DNA from: Limnochorda sp. LNt
GTDB lineage: Bacteria > Bacillota > Limnochordia > Limnochordales > Geochordaceae
NCBI RefSeq assembly: GCF_035593265.1
Contig: NZ_CP141614.1
Coordinates: 744,001 to 808,000 of the forward strand
Length of the DNA stretch: 64,000 nucleotides
Direction of reading: 5' to 3'
Shown piece by piece: positions 9,176 to 17,602 of the stretch. Both the position numbers and the translations under genes were made by a program. Numbering within the stretch: position 1 is the first letter of the stretch; each line of letters starts with the position of its first letter. The notes beneath the pieces were generated by a model that did no database searches, had not been told where the DNA came from, and saw only the letters and a program-made list of their open reading frames with translations.

Positions 9176-10262
9176 ATGCGTCCCTTGACCAGGGGGCCGC
9201 GGAAGGCTCCCGGGGCCGGGGCGGGCGGCCGGCGACGCAAGCGCCGGCTCTCCCGCCGGGAGCGGCGGCGGTGGCTGCGCCAGGCGCGCAAGACGACCGA
9301 GCGGGAGCTGGAGACGCTGGTCCGAGCGGGCCTGCTGGAGCTGAGCCGCCAAGCGGGGATGGCCTGGCTGTACCAGCGCCTGGAGACCGAAGCCGATGCG
9401 CTGGCCGGGGCCCCGAAGGGCCGCCATCAGGCCCAGCGGCGCGGCCGACGGCACGGCTACGAGGTCGGCAGCGTGGTGATGGGCGGGGTGCGCCTCCCCA
9501 TCCTGCGCCCCCGGGTGCGCAGACTGCAGGGCCGGGAGGAGCTGGTCCCGCCGACCTACCGGGCCCTGCAGGACGAGGCCACCTTGGGCGAAGCGGCGCT
9601 GGAACAGAGCCTGGCGGGGGTCGCCATGCGCCGCTACGGCGAGACCATGCCGGACTTGCTCGGCATCCCCGATGAGCTTCCTCTCACCCACGTATCGCGC
9701 AGCACCGTGAGCCGGCGCTTCCTCGCGGAGGCCGGGGCCATCCTGGCCGAGATCCTCCACCGCCCTCTGTCCGAGCGGTACCTGGTGGTCTTCCTGGACG
9801 GGCTTGCGCTCGGCGAGCACCAGGTAGTAGCCGCCGTGGGCGTGACCGAGGCCGGGCAGAAGCGGGTGCTGGGACTGTGGGAAGGGGTCACGGAGAGCCG
9901 GGAGGTCTGCCAGGCCCTGGTGGAGGACCTGGCTGCCCGGGGGCTTTCGGCTCAGCATGGCCTTCTGGTAGTCATCGACGGCAGCAAGGCGCTGGCGGCG
10001 GCCGTGCGGGCGGTGTGGGGTGAGCGGGCGCTCATCCAGCGCTGTGTGTGCCACAAGGCCCGCAACGTGCTGGAGAAGCTTCCCCGCTCGATGCAGGGCA
10101 TGGTGAGGCGGCGGCTGGCCCGGGCCTGGGGCGAGGCGGAGGCGGCCGCCGCCGCCCTCAGCCTGCAGGCCCTGGCCGACCGGCTGGACGAGACCGGATA
10201 CGCCGAGGCGGCGGCCAGGTAAGCGCGAGGGGCTGGAGGAGACGCTGACTTGCCAGCGTCTC
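9176..10262 (+). pseudogene. IS256-like (mutator) transposase remnant, copy 2
   Basis: Starting at ATG 9176, 348 residues are open: a basic N-terminus, YGETMPDLLGIPD, FLDGLALGEHQVV (first catalytic Asp), GLWEGVTESRE and LLVVIDGSKALAAA (second Asp), then ALIQRCVCHKARNVLEKLP. The frame stops at 10220, but sense resumes in another frame (REGLEETLTCQRLN, 10223-10262), matching the family's REGLEETLT segment. That indicates a frameshift near 10218. Sense then ends at the left edge of the IS1634-like element, so the C-terminal part with the catalytic Glu is absent. It is divergent from copy 1 and not a recent duplicate. Confidence 0.72.
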
Positions 10263-10264
10263 AA

Positions 10265-12105
10265 CGGAAGTTCAGGGGCTGGTAGTGGGCAGGACCCGCA
10301 TAGCGGTGGGCATTCAAACAGGTTGAACGCGTGCAAACGTAGCCAAGAGTATGGCCATACAGTATTGCCTCTGAGGTTGTCATATGCTACCATTGAGCCA
10401 TGGGGCGCGTATCCAGTGCCATGCACATCGAGACCATCCGCCGCCGGCAGGGCGACAAGGTGTACACCTACCACCTGCTGCGCCAGACCTACCGAGAAGG
10501 CGGCAAGGTCAAGCACCGGACCCTCGCCAACCTCTCCCACCTGCCGGAAGCCGTCCTGGAGCTGGTCCGGCGAGCCTTGCGGGGCGAGCCGGTGGCGCCG
10601 GTACCCCAGACGGTGAAGATCCGCCAGTCCCGCCAGCACGGGGCCGTCGCCGCCGTCGTGGGCATGATCCGCCAGCTGGGCCTCGACCAGGTGCTCTACT
10701 CCCGCTCGGCCGACTGGGTGCGCGTGGCCCTGGCCGTCGTCGTCATGCGCATCCTGCGGCCCTCCTCCAAGCTGGGCGGGACTTTGTGGTGGACGACCAC
10801 CACGTTGCCGCAGCTTCTGCGGTTGCCGCACAATGGCGCGGACGTCAACGACGTCTACCGGGCCATGGACGAGCTGCTCGCCCGTCAGGCCGCTATCGAG
10901 GCGAAGCTGGCGCGCCGGCACCTGACGGCCAACGCCCTCGTCTTGTACGACCTGACGAGCGTCTATCTGGAGGGCAAGACCTGCCCGTTGGCCCGCTTCG
11001 GGTACAACCGGGACAAGAAGCGGGGCAAGCGACAGTTTTGCGTGGGGCTGCTCACCAACGACGAGGGCTGTCCCGTGGCCGTGGAGGTGTTCCCCGGCGA
11101 CGTGGGGGATCCCGAGACGCTGCAGGCCCAGATTGCCCGGGTCCGGGCTCGGTTCGGCATCGAGTACGTCGTGTTCGTCGGCGACCGGGGCATGATCGTC
11201 AAGGCCCGGCTGGCCGATTTGGAGGCGGTGGGCTTCGGGTGGATCACGGCCCTACGGGCGCCGGAGATCCAGAAGCTGCGGGATGAAGGGTTCTTTCAGC
11301 CGGGCCTGTTCGACCGGCGGGACCTGGCGGAGATCGCCGACCCCGAGCGGCCCGGGGAGCGGCTGGTGGTCTGCTACAATCCGCTGGTGGCCGAGGAGCG
11401 CAGGCAAAAGCGCGAGGCGCTGCTTTTGGCCACGGAGCGGGAGCTGGCCAAAATCGAAGCCCGGGTGCGCCGTCGCCGCCGCAAGCCCCTGACGGCCGAC
11501 GAGATCGGGGTGGCCGTGGGCAAGGTGCTGAGGCGCTGGAAGGTGGGCAAGCACTTCCAGCTGGAGATCCGCGACGGCCACTTCTCCTTCCAGCGCAAGA
11601 AGGCCTCCATCGCCCGGGAGGCGGAGCTGGACGGGTTTTACGTGCTGCGCACCAACGTGCCGGCCGACCGGATGGAGCCGGCCAAGGTACAGGCCACGTA
11701 CAAATCGCTGCGGGCCCTGGAGCAAAACTTCCGCACGATGAAAAGCGCCCTGGACCTGCGTCCGGTCTACCACCGGCTGGAGGACCGGGTGCGGGCCCAC
11801 GCCTTTTTGTGCATGCTGGCGTTGTACGTGCGCTGGCACATGGAGCGGGCGCTTGAGCCCCTGCTGGCGGAGGACCCTCGTCAGTCCTTCGAAGGGCTGA
11901 TGATGCAGCTGGAGACGCTGCAGCGCCACACGGTCGAGGTGGCCGGCCAGGAAATCCAGATGCTCGGCGAGCCCGAGCCGATGCACCAGCGGATCTTCCA
12001 GTTGCTGGGGGTTCCCCTGGCGTAGCCAGAAGGGTGACACCTTGAATCACGACTTAGCCCCGCCACCACAAAGATTTGAGGGAAATAGGAAGCGATGAAC
12101 TTCCG
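10265..12105 (+). mobile_element. IS1634-like insertion sequence (candidate boundaries)
   Basis: The element is built around the intact transposase at 10400-12025. A 10-base inverted repeat, CGGAAGTTCA at 10265-10274 and TGAACTTCCG at 12096-12105, encloses about 1.84 kb, a plausible size for this family. The bases just outside are CTCAA on the left and CTTAA on the right, a 4 of 5 match that could be a worn target duplication. The repeat does not extend well inward, so the boundaries are tentative. The left edge coincides with the point where IS256-like copy 2 loses sense. Confidence 0.4.
10400..12025 (+). CDS. IS1634-family (IS4-like DDE) transposase
   Basis: A full-length 541-residue transposase with the typical opening RRRQGDKVYTYHLLRQ and KHRTLANLSHLP. 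Its first DDE Asp is in LVLYDLTSVYLEGK (about residue 180), the second in YVVFVGDRGMIVK, and the acidic C-terminal YKSLRALEQNFRTMKSALDL carries the Glu. The last part (VRAHAFLCMLALYVRWHM) is also typical. ATG 10400 or ATG 10421 could start it; neither has a clear ribosome site, which is common for transposases. No frameshift or stop interrupts it, so it may still be active. Confidence 0.92.
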   Translation: MGRVSSAMHIETIRRRQGDKVYTYHLLRQTYREGGKVKHRTLANLSHLPEAVLELVRRALRGEPVAPVPQTVKIRQSRQHGAVAAVVGMIRQLGLDQVLYSRSADWVRVALAVVVMRILRPSSKLGGTLWWTTTTLPQLLRLPHNGADVNDVYRAMDELLARQAAIEAKLARRHLTANALVLYDLTSVYLEGKTCPLARFGYNRDKKRGKRQFCVGLLTNDEGCPVAVEVFPGDVGDPETLQAQIARVRARFGIEYVVFVGDRGMIVKARLADLEAVGFGWITALRAPEIQKLRDEGFFQPGLFDRRDLAEIADPERPGERLVVCYNPLVAEERRQKREALLLATERELAKIEARVRRRRRKPLTADEIGVAVGKVLRRWKVGKHFQLEIRDGHFSFQRKKASIAREAELDGFYVLRTNVPADRMEPAKVQATYKSLRALEQNFRTMKSALDLRPVYHRLEDRVRAHAFLCMLALYVRWHMERALEPLLAEDPRQSFEGLMMQLETLQRHTVEVAGQEIQMLGEPEPMHQRIFQLLGVPLA

Positions 12106-12305
12106 CTTAACGAGCCGGCCGAGGGACAAACCATTGGCCTATCACTCGTGCTCCTAGCAGGTCAGCAGCACCCGGCAGCCCCGTCCTCAGCTCAACCGCT
12201 CCCGCATCCGGGACGATGCCTGCTACGACGTCGTACTGGCAAACACGGGAGCGACCGCTACGGGCGGTGGCCCCCACCTTGCCCGGTCCCCTCCCGGGGT
12301 GTAGC
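12106..12305. other. Non-coding stretch between IS element and HAD gene
   Basis: About 200 bases between the putative right end of the IS1634-like element and the next gene. No continuation of the IS256-like copy 2 reading sense could be recognised here in either strand. The stretch presumably carries the promoter of the HAD gene, but no convincing -35/-10 pair or ribosome site was seen. Confidence 0.4.
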
Positions 12306-13034
12306 ATGGCGGGCGAGGTGAGCGACTTGCGGGCCGTGCTCTTCGACATGGACGGCGTCCTGGTCGTCAGCAACCCGCTGCACTTCCGCGCCTGGCAGGA
12401 CTTCGGCCGACAGATCGGGCTGGTCGTCACGGAGGAGATGTTCTACCGGGAGTTCTCCGGGCGCAAGAACGAGGAGGCCCTGGAGACTCTCTTCCCGGGC
12501 CGCTTCGACGCTGACCAGCGAGCCGAGCTCTCGCGTCGCAAGGAGGCCCTCTTCCGGGAACGTTACGTGCCGCTGCTGCTGCCCGTGCCGGGCGTCCGGG
12601 AGCTGGTCATCGACCTGCGTCGCCGCAGCGTGCCCCTGGCGCTGGCCACCTCGGGCCCTCCCGAGAACGTGCAGGCCATCTTGCGGCACCTGAAGCTGGA
12701 GGGCGCCTTCGACGTCGTCGTCACCGGACAGGACGTCACGGCCGCCAAGCCCGATCCGGCCATCTTCCGGATCTCGGCCGAGCGGCTCGGGGTGCCCTGC
12801 GAGCGGGCGCTGGTGATCGAGGACTCGGTCGCCGGCGTGCGGGCCGCTCGCGCAGCCGGTGCGGTCTGCCTCGGCGTCTCCACCAGCGAGCCCCCCTCTC
12901 GTCTGGAGGAGGCGGGCGCGGCTCACGTGGTGGCGGACTTCACCGGGATGAAGGCGGAGGCGCTGGAGGCCATCTTCCGCGACGTGCGGGGCCCCGAGTC
13001 ACCCGCGGGGCCGACGGGCACCGACGCCCCATGA
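12306..13034 (+). CDS. HAD-superfamily phosphatase/phosphomutase (beta-PGM-like subgroup)
   Basis: A 242-residue subfamily I HAD hydrolase. Motif I is FDMDGVLVVSNPLH (about residue 12), with the nucleophile Asp and the second acid/base Asp. Motif II is ALATSGPP, motif III Lys lies in TAAKPDPAIF, and motif IV is LVIEDSVAGVRAA. The cap helices follow motif I directly, as in beta-phosphoglucomutase, phosphonatase and sugar-phosphate phosphatases. ATG 12306 lacks a good ribosome site; an in-frame GTG at 12318 is an alternative. It is the first housekeeping-type gene after the transposon cluster and ends just before a GC hairpin. Confidence 0.85.
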   Translation: MAGEVSDLRAVLFDMDGVLVVSNPLHFRAWQDFGRQIGLVVTEEMFYREFSGRKNEEALETLFPGRFDADQRAELSRRKEALFRERYVPLLLPVPGVRELVIDLRRRSVPLALATSGPPENVQAILRHLKLEGAFDVVVTGQDVTAAKPDPAIFRISAERLGVPCERALVIEDSVAGVRAARAAGAVCLGVSTSEPPSRLEEAGAAHVVADFTGMKAEALEAIFRDVRGPESPAGPTGTDAP

Positions 13035-13063
13035 CAAGACCCGGCCGACCCTATCGAGAAGAG

Positions 13064-13089
13064 AGGGGCGCCCCCCGGGGGACGCCCCT
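13064..13089. terminator. Bidirectional GC hairpin between convergent genes
   Basis: AGGGGCG and a run of C face a run of G and CGCCCCT, forming a nearly perfect stem of 12-13 pairs with a single mismatch and almost no loop. It lies between the HAD stop (13034) and the stop of the minus-strand 5'-nucleotidase (13133). There is no strong T tract on either side, so it may act with Rho or as an mRNA end-stabiliser. Confidence 0.6.
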
Positions 13090-13132
13090 TCGCGTCAGCC
13101 TCCGGTGCCCCGGATCCTGGCAGGCGCCGGGC

Positions 13133-14776
13133 TCACGGCACCCGCCGGATCCGCCCCTCGATCCGGGCGCTCACCGGCTGCGGCAGCTGCTGCAGGTACT
13201 CCACGAAGGCGTCGAGGTCGATGGGGCCGACCACCCGCTCCGTGCCTTCGCGCAGGACGGTGAAATTGTCGCCGCCGTCCGCCAGGAAGCTGTTGACCAC
13301 GACCCGGTAGCGCCCGTCCGGCCGCACGGGGGTGCCGTCTTCGAGGAAGATCTCCTCCGGGTCGACCCGGTCCCCCACGGGGCGCTCGGCATGCCACGTG
13401 TAACGCAGCCCGGCGATCTGCAGCATACGGGGCGAGGGCTGATCGATCCACTGCTGCTCCAGCAGCCGCTCGATCTGCTCGCCGGTCAGCGTCATGGCCA
13501 CCAGGTAGTTGTTGAAGGGCTGCACCGTGTACAGCTCACCCCAGGTCAGCTCGCCCGCCTCCAGGTCGGCCCGGATGCCGCCCGGGTTCATGAAGGCGAT
13601 GGGGACCCCCATCCGCCAGCGCTGGGCATCGGCGATGAGGTTGCCGAGCGGCGACTCGCCGGCCTCGCTTTGCTGGCGCACCAGGCGACCGTCCGCGGTG
13701 GCGATGACCCGCTGCACCCGCGGGGCGACTTGCTGCGCGTAGCGCTCCACCAGGCCCTGGATCACCGGATCCGGCACGATGCCGGGGGCGTCGACGACGG
13801 TGTCCACGATCTCGGCCCGCTTGGCGATGACGTCCTTGTAGGTGCGGTCGATGACCAGGTCGACGTCGGCCAGGGCCGTGCCGCTGGAGCAGGCCTGGGT
13901 GACCAGCTTGCTGCCCACCAGGCCCTGGTAGCACTGATGCGAGTGAGCCGACAGCACGACGTCGACCTCGTCGTCCATGCCGAAGACCAGCGGCACGATG
14001 GCGCCGCTCACCTGGCCGTCACGGCTGCCCGTGCCACCCTCGTGGATGAGGACGACGATGGTCTCGACCCCCTGCCGCTTGAGCTCCTGGACGTAGCGGT
14101 TGACGGTCTCGACCTCGTCGAGGAAGGCCAGGCCCTGCACCCCGCTGGCCGTCACGATGGTGGGGGTCACCTTGGTGATGACGCCGATGAAGCCGATGGG
14201 CACGCCCTGCACCCACCGGATGGCGTAGGGGGGCAACACGGGCTCCTGCGTGTCGGCCCAGACCACGTTGGCCGCCAGGTACTGGATGCGGGTCCCGTCA
14301 TAGCAGCCCGTGGCGGGGTGGCAGCCCCCATACTGCAGGCGCAAGAGCTCCCGGATACCCTCGTCGAGCTCGTGGTTGCCCACCGTCCCGTACTCGAAGC
14401 CCATGGTCTCCAACACGGTCAGGGTGGGCTCGTCCTGCAGGAGGGCCGAGATGGGAGGGCTGGCGCCGATGACGTCGCCGACGTGCACCTTGATGGTGAC
14501 CGCACCGTCCTGCTCTCGGGCCTGTTGCGCTCGAGCCTCGAGATAGGCCGCCAGGACGGCGGCGCCACCCATGGGCCGGCCCGAGACCATCCGGCTCTCG
14601 AGCTGGCCGTGGAAGTCATTGATGGCCAGGATCTGCACGTGCAGCGGTTCCTCGGCCAGCACGACCCCCGGAGGTACAGCGAGGGCCGACAACGACAACA
14701 GCCACGACGCGACGAGGACCGCCCATCTGCGAGCGGCGGCCCGGCTGGCGAAGCCCCGAAGCGACAACTCCCTCAC
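13133..14776 (-). CDS. Secreted 5'-nucleotidase / UshA-like metallophosphatase
   Basis: An exported two-domain phosphoesterase, 547 residues. After a signal peptide (hydrophobic WAVLVASWLLSLSALA, cleavage near VLAEE) comes the calcineurin-like domain with NDFHG (metal ligands), VHVGDVIG, GTVGNHELDEG and LSAHSHQC. The 5_nucleotid_C domain follows, with the QSEAGESPLGNLIADA segment and the substrate-stacking region near FNNYLVAMTLTG. It should hydrolyse extracellular nucleotides or UDP-sugars for nucleoside and phosphate scavenging. GTG 14776 sits almost on its GGGAGG site, so TTG 14764 (10 bases away) may be the true start. It is transcribed with plsY downstream of the divergent-free region at 14.8 kb. 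Confidence 0.9.
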   Translation of the reverse strand: MRELSLRGFASRAAARRWAVLVASWLLSLSALAVPPGVVLAEEPLHVQILAINDFHGQLESRMVSGRPMGGAAVLAAYLEARAQQAREQDGAVTIKVHVGDVIGASPPISALLQDEPTLTVLETMGFEYGTVGNHELDEGIRELLRLQYGGCHPATGCYDGTRIQYLAANVVWADTQEPVLPPYAIRWVQGVPIGFIGVITKVTPTIVTASGVQGLAFLDEVETVNRYVQELKRQGVETIVVLIHEGGTGSRDGQVSGAIVPLVFGMDDEVDVVLSAHSHQCYQGLVGSKLVTQACSSGTALADVDLVIDRTYKDVIAKRAEIVDTVVDAPGIVPDPVIQGLVERYAQQVAPRVQRVIATADGRLVRQQSEAGESPLGNLIADAQRWRMGVPIAFMNPGGIRADLEAGELTWGELYTVQPFNNYLVAMTLTGEQIERLLEQQWIDQPSPRMLQIAGLRYTWHAERPVGDRVDPEEIFLEDGTPVRPDGRYRVVVNSFLADGGDNFTVLREGTERVVGPIDLDAFVEYLQQLPQPVSARIEGRIRRVP

Positions 14777-14902
14777 CCCTCCCGGGCGCGAGCCGCGGGC
14801 GGACGCCCACCCGTGACCCGGCGTCTCGTGTCGAGCGCCTGGCCTTCTTCGAGGGGATGGGATGGCCTTCCTGCCCCTCCCGCGGGGCGGTGCGAGGGGT
14901 CG

Positions 14903-15511
14903 CTAGTAGGAGCGATGCTCGCTACCGGAGAGCAGCCGCCGGACGTTGGACTGGTGGCGCCAGGCGATGATGAGCACCATCAGGACCCCGCCGGCCACCA
15001 CCGGCCAGTCGCGAAACGCCAGCCACAGCCAGACCGGGGCCGTGGAGGCGCTGATGATGGACCCCAACGAGACGTAGCGGGTCGCGAGCACGACACCGGC
15101 CCAGATGGCGACCATCGCCACCGCGACCGGCACCGAGATGACGGCCACCGCCCCGAGGCCGGTGGCCACGCCCTTGCCACCCGAGAACCGCAAGAAGACC
15201 GGCCACGAATGCCCGATGACGGCCAACAGCCCGCCGGCCACGGCACCCTGCACGCCGAGCAGCCGCAGCCCGACCCACGCCGCGACGGCCCCCTTGGCCA
15301 CGTCGCCGGCCAGCACGAGCGCCCCGGCGCGGGCGCCCATCACGCGGGTCACGTTGGTAGCACCCACGTTGCCGCTCCCGTAGCGCCGGATGTCGAGTCG
15401 GCCCAGCCATCGCGCCACGCTGTACCCCACCGGCACCGAACCGACCAGGTACGCCACCAGCAAGACGACGCCCCACCGCAGGGCCGTCTCCCATCCCGGC
15501 GCCAGTTCCAC
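14903..15511 (-). CDS. plsY: Acyl-phosphate:glycerol-3-phosphate acyltransferase PlsY
   Basis: This membrane enzyme transfers an acyl group from acyl-phosphate to glycerol-3-phosphate, the first step of phospholipid synthesis in most bacteria. The 202-residue protein has the PlsY signatures YLVGSVPVGY, RRYGSGNVGATN (about residue 45) and IGHSWPVFLRFSGGKGVAT (about residue 98), and about five hydrophobic segments. GTG 15511 is preferred over TTG 15517 because GAGG lies 8 bases upstream of it. PlsX is not in the window. It ends 127 bases upstream of the 5'-nucleotidase start on the same strand. Confidence 0.96.
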   Translation of the reverse strand: MELAPGWETALRWGVVLLVAYLVGSVPVGYSVARWLGRLDIRRYGSGNVGATNVTRVMGARAGALVLAGDVAKGAVAAWVGLRLLGVQGAVAGGLLAVIGHSWPVFLRFSGGKGVATGLGAVAVISVPVAVAMVAIWAGVVLATRYVSLGSIISASTAPVWLWLAFRDWPVVAGGVLMVLIIAWRHQSNVRRLLSGSEHRSY

Positions 15512-15588
15512 TGCCAATTCCTCACAAGCCCCCCGGCCAGTCTAGCACAACCGGCGGGCCGGTGGGACGCCGCGGGCGGTACTCGCTG

Positions 15589-16611
15589 TCAACTGGCCCG
15601 GATCTCCTGGCGCATGAAGGCGATGTAGGCGACCATGAAGCAGATGAGCATGGCGGCCGCCAGGGCCGTCAGATGGGGCCAGATGAGCAACAGGCTCTGG
15701 CCCAGGGGCAGCGGCGCTCCCGGCACCGCCCCGATCACCTGCTCCAGGAGCAACGGGCCCAGGGCCCGCACCTGCGGGTTGAGGAGCGTCTCCACGGCCT
15801 CCCCGTAGAGCAACGTCGGCGAGAGGCGGTTGAGGGCCAGACTCCATCGAGCGTTGCGGAGCACCTGCATGGCGTCCTGCGAGTCGGTGACCGGCGCCAC
15901 CGCGTCCGCCACCAGCCCGAAGAGCAGGCCCGCGAAGATGCTGAAGAAGAGCCACAGCGCCAGGCTGGCCAGCGCCGAGGCCACCGTCTGGCGGAGCACC
16001 GTGGAGAAGAGGATGGCCAGACTCAGCCAGAAGCCGACGTAGACGATGGTGACGGCCAGGAAGGCGACCAGCCTCAGGAACTCCTCCAGCGTCGGAGGCA
16101 CGCCTGTCAGCACCAGCCCCAGCCCACCCACCAGGCCTCCCAGGGCGAAGACCATGACGGCCAGCGCAGCCAGCCCCGCGAGGAACTTGCCGTTGATGAT
16201 GGCATCGCGGTGGATGGGCTGGCTGACCAGCCGGCTCAGGGTGCCCCGCATGCGCTCACCGTTGATGGCGTCGAAGGCCAAGGCGATGCCCAGCAGTGGC
16301 CCCAGGAACTCGACGAAGAACGTGAAGGGCGGAAGCGAGCTCCCGCCGGTGGTGAAGAGGCGCAGGAAGACGAAGGGATCGCTCTCCGACGCCTGGGTCA
16401 GCGTATCTCGCAGCGTGCGAGCGCCCACGTAGATGGCCGCCAACCCCGTCACCACCACGAGGCCGACCAGGATCGCGAAGCGATGCCCGCTCAGATGGTC
16501 GGCCAGCTCCTTGCGGAAGACAGCCCCGAGACCCGAGGGACGGCGGGGCAGGCGCCGGGCGGCCGGCTCACGCCGCACCGCCGACGACGGAGCGGGGACC
16601 GCGCTGGCCAT
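15589..16611 (-). CDS. ABC-2 type exporter permease
   Basis: A 340-residue membrane subunit of an ABC-2 exporter. After a basic Pro/Arg-rich start comes [14 protein letters not shown], the usual amphipathic lead of this family, then TM1, a large outer loop, and a cluster of hydrophobic helices (residues about 110-340). The motif [20 protein letters not shown] near residue 120 is the conserved cytoplasmic loop of GldF/NosY-like permeases. ATG 16611 overlaps the 3' end of the ATPase gene by 44 bases, with GGGGGG upstream, implying coupled translation. It works with the ATPase 16568-17566 and probably with the NEW3 protein. Confidence 0.9.
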   Translation of the reverse strand: MASAVPAPSSAVRREPAARRLPRRPSGLGAVFRKELADHLSGHRFAILVGLVVVTGLAAIYVGARTLRDTLTQASESDPFVFLRLFTTGGSSLPPFTFFVEFLGPLLGIALAFDAINGERMRGTLSRLVSQPIHRDAIINGKFLAGLAALAVMVFALGGLVGGLGLVLTGVPPTLEEFLRLVAFLAVTIVYVGFWLSLAILFSTVLRQTVASALASLALWLFFSIFAGLLFGLVADAVAPVTDSQDAMQVLRNARWSLALNRLSPTLLYGEAVETLLNPQVRALGPLLLEQVIGAVPGAPLPLGQSLLLIWPHLTALAAAMLICFMVAYIAFMRQEIRAS

Positions 16612-17566
16612 CCTGCATCCCCCCTTGGAAGTAGAGGCGGTAGATGTCATCGAGCCCGTACGTGTGCAACCGCAGGTGCTGGACCGAGAGACCATGCGTC
16701 ACCAGCGTGCGCGCCACCTCGGGCCGCACGTCCTGCCGGCAGCTCAAGACGAGTCCGTCGGCGTTGACCGTCACGTCGAGCACCCCGTCGATGGTGCGCA
16801 CCAGGTGCTCGGCCTGGGATTGCTGGCCGGGCCCGACCCCGACCTCGACGACCAGGGGGGCGGTACCTGCCAGCTGCCGGGCCAGGCTCTCCACCGGCCC
16901 CTGGGCGATGAGCCGCCCGCCGACGAAGATGCCGACACGGTGGCAGATCCGCTGCACCTGGTGAAGCAGGTGAGAGGAGAGCAGCACCGTGACCCGCTCC
17001 TGCTGGGAGAGGTGGGCGATGAGCTGCAGCACCTCGTCGACACCCTTGGGGTCGATGCCCAGGGTGGGCTCGTCGAGGATGACGATGCGGGGACGCTTGA
17101 CCAGGACGTCGGCCAGCCCCAGGCGCTGCCGCATGCCCCTGGAGTACTCTCGCACCCGGCGGTGCGCCGCCGAGGCCAGCCCGACCGCCTCCAGTAGGGC
17201 CTCGACGTGGGCGCGGGCCTCGCGCTCGTCGAGGCCGTTGAGGCGGGCGGTGTAGAGGAGGTTCTCCGAGGCGGTCAGCTCGTCGTAGAAGCCGACGTTC
17301 TCCGGGAGGTAGCCGACCCGCCGCTTGACATCCAGGGGCTCTCGCAGTGGGTCGTGGCCCAGCACGCGGACGACCCCGGCCGTCGGCTCCGTCAGGCCCA
17401 GGAGCATCAGGATGGTCGTGGTCTTGCCGGCTCCGTTGGGCCCCAGCAGTCCGAAGATCTCACCCTCGTGTACCGTCAGATCCAGGCCGTCCACCACCGT
17501 GCGCTGGCCGTAGCGCTTGGTGAGCCCTCTCGCCTCGATGACCGCGTGGGTTGCGGGCGGCTCCAA
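16568..17566 (-). CDS. ABC exporter ATP-binding protein
   Basis: A 332-residue ATPase of the ABC-2/DrrA-CcmA type. It shows Walker [10 protein letters not shown] (about residue 42), the Q-loop region, a signature [13 protein letters not shown] (SRGM in place of LSGG, common here), Walker [12 protein letters not shown] and the switch His in [13 protein letters not shown]-terminal extension of about 100 residues is typical of drug/lipid exporters. Translation starts at TTG 17566, 9 bases after AGGAGG. Its 3' end overlaps the permease gene. The order NEW3 protein, ATPase, permease suggests a single operon for export of a surface component. Confidence 0.93.
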   Translation of the reverse strand: MEPPATHAVIEARGLTKRYGQRTVVDGLDLTVHEGEIFGLLGPNGAGKTTTILMLLGLTEPTAGVVRVLGHDPLREPLDVKRRVGYLPENVGFYDELTASENLLYTARLNGLDEREARAHVEALLEAVGLASAAHRRVREYSRGMRQRLGLADVLVKRPRIVILDEPTLGIDPKGVDEVLQLIAHLSQQERVTVLLSSHLLHQVQRICHRVGIFVGGRLIAQGPVESLARQLAGTAPLVVEVGVGPGQQSQAEHLVRTIDGVLDVTVNADGLVLSCRQDVRPEVARTLVTHGLSVQHLRLHTYGLDDIYRLYFQGGMQDGQRGPRSVVGGAA

Positions 17567-17602
17567 GGCCTGTCACCTCCTCGCGCGTCGCCGTCCGCGG
17601 GC

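Noticed and set aside
8621-10921. A 766-codon minus-strand frame across the IS256-like remnants
   Set aside because: The plus strand carries the transposase motifs; the minus frame spans unrelated elements and has no recognisable domain.
13031-15628. An 865-codon plus-strand frame opposite the 5'-nucleotidase and plsY
   Set aside because: Both genes on the minus strand have full family motifs; the plus frame is His/Asp/Gly-rich noise typical of antisense in high-GC DNA.
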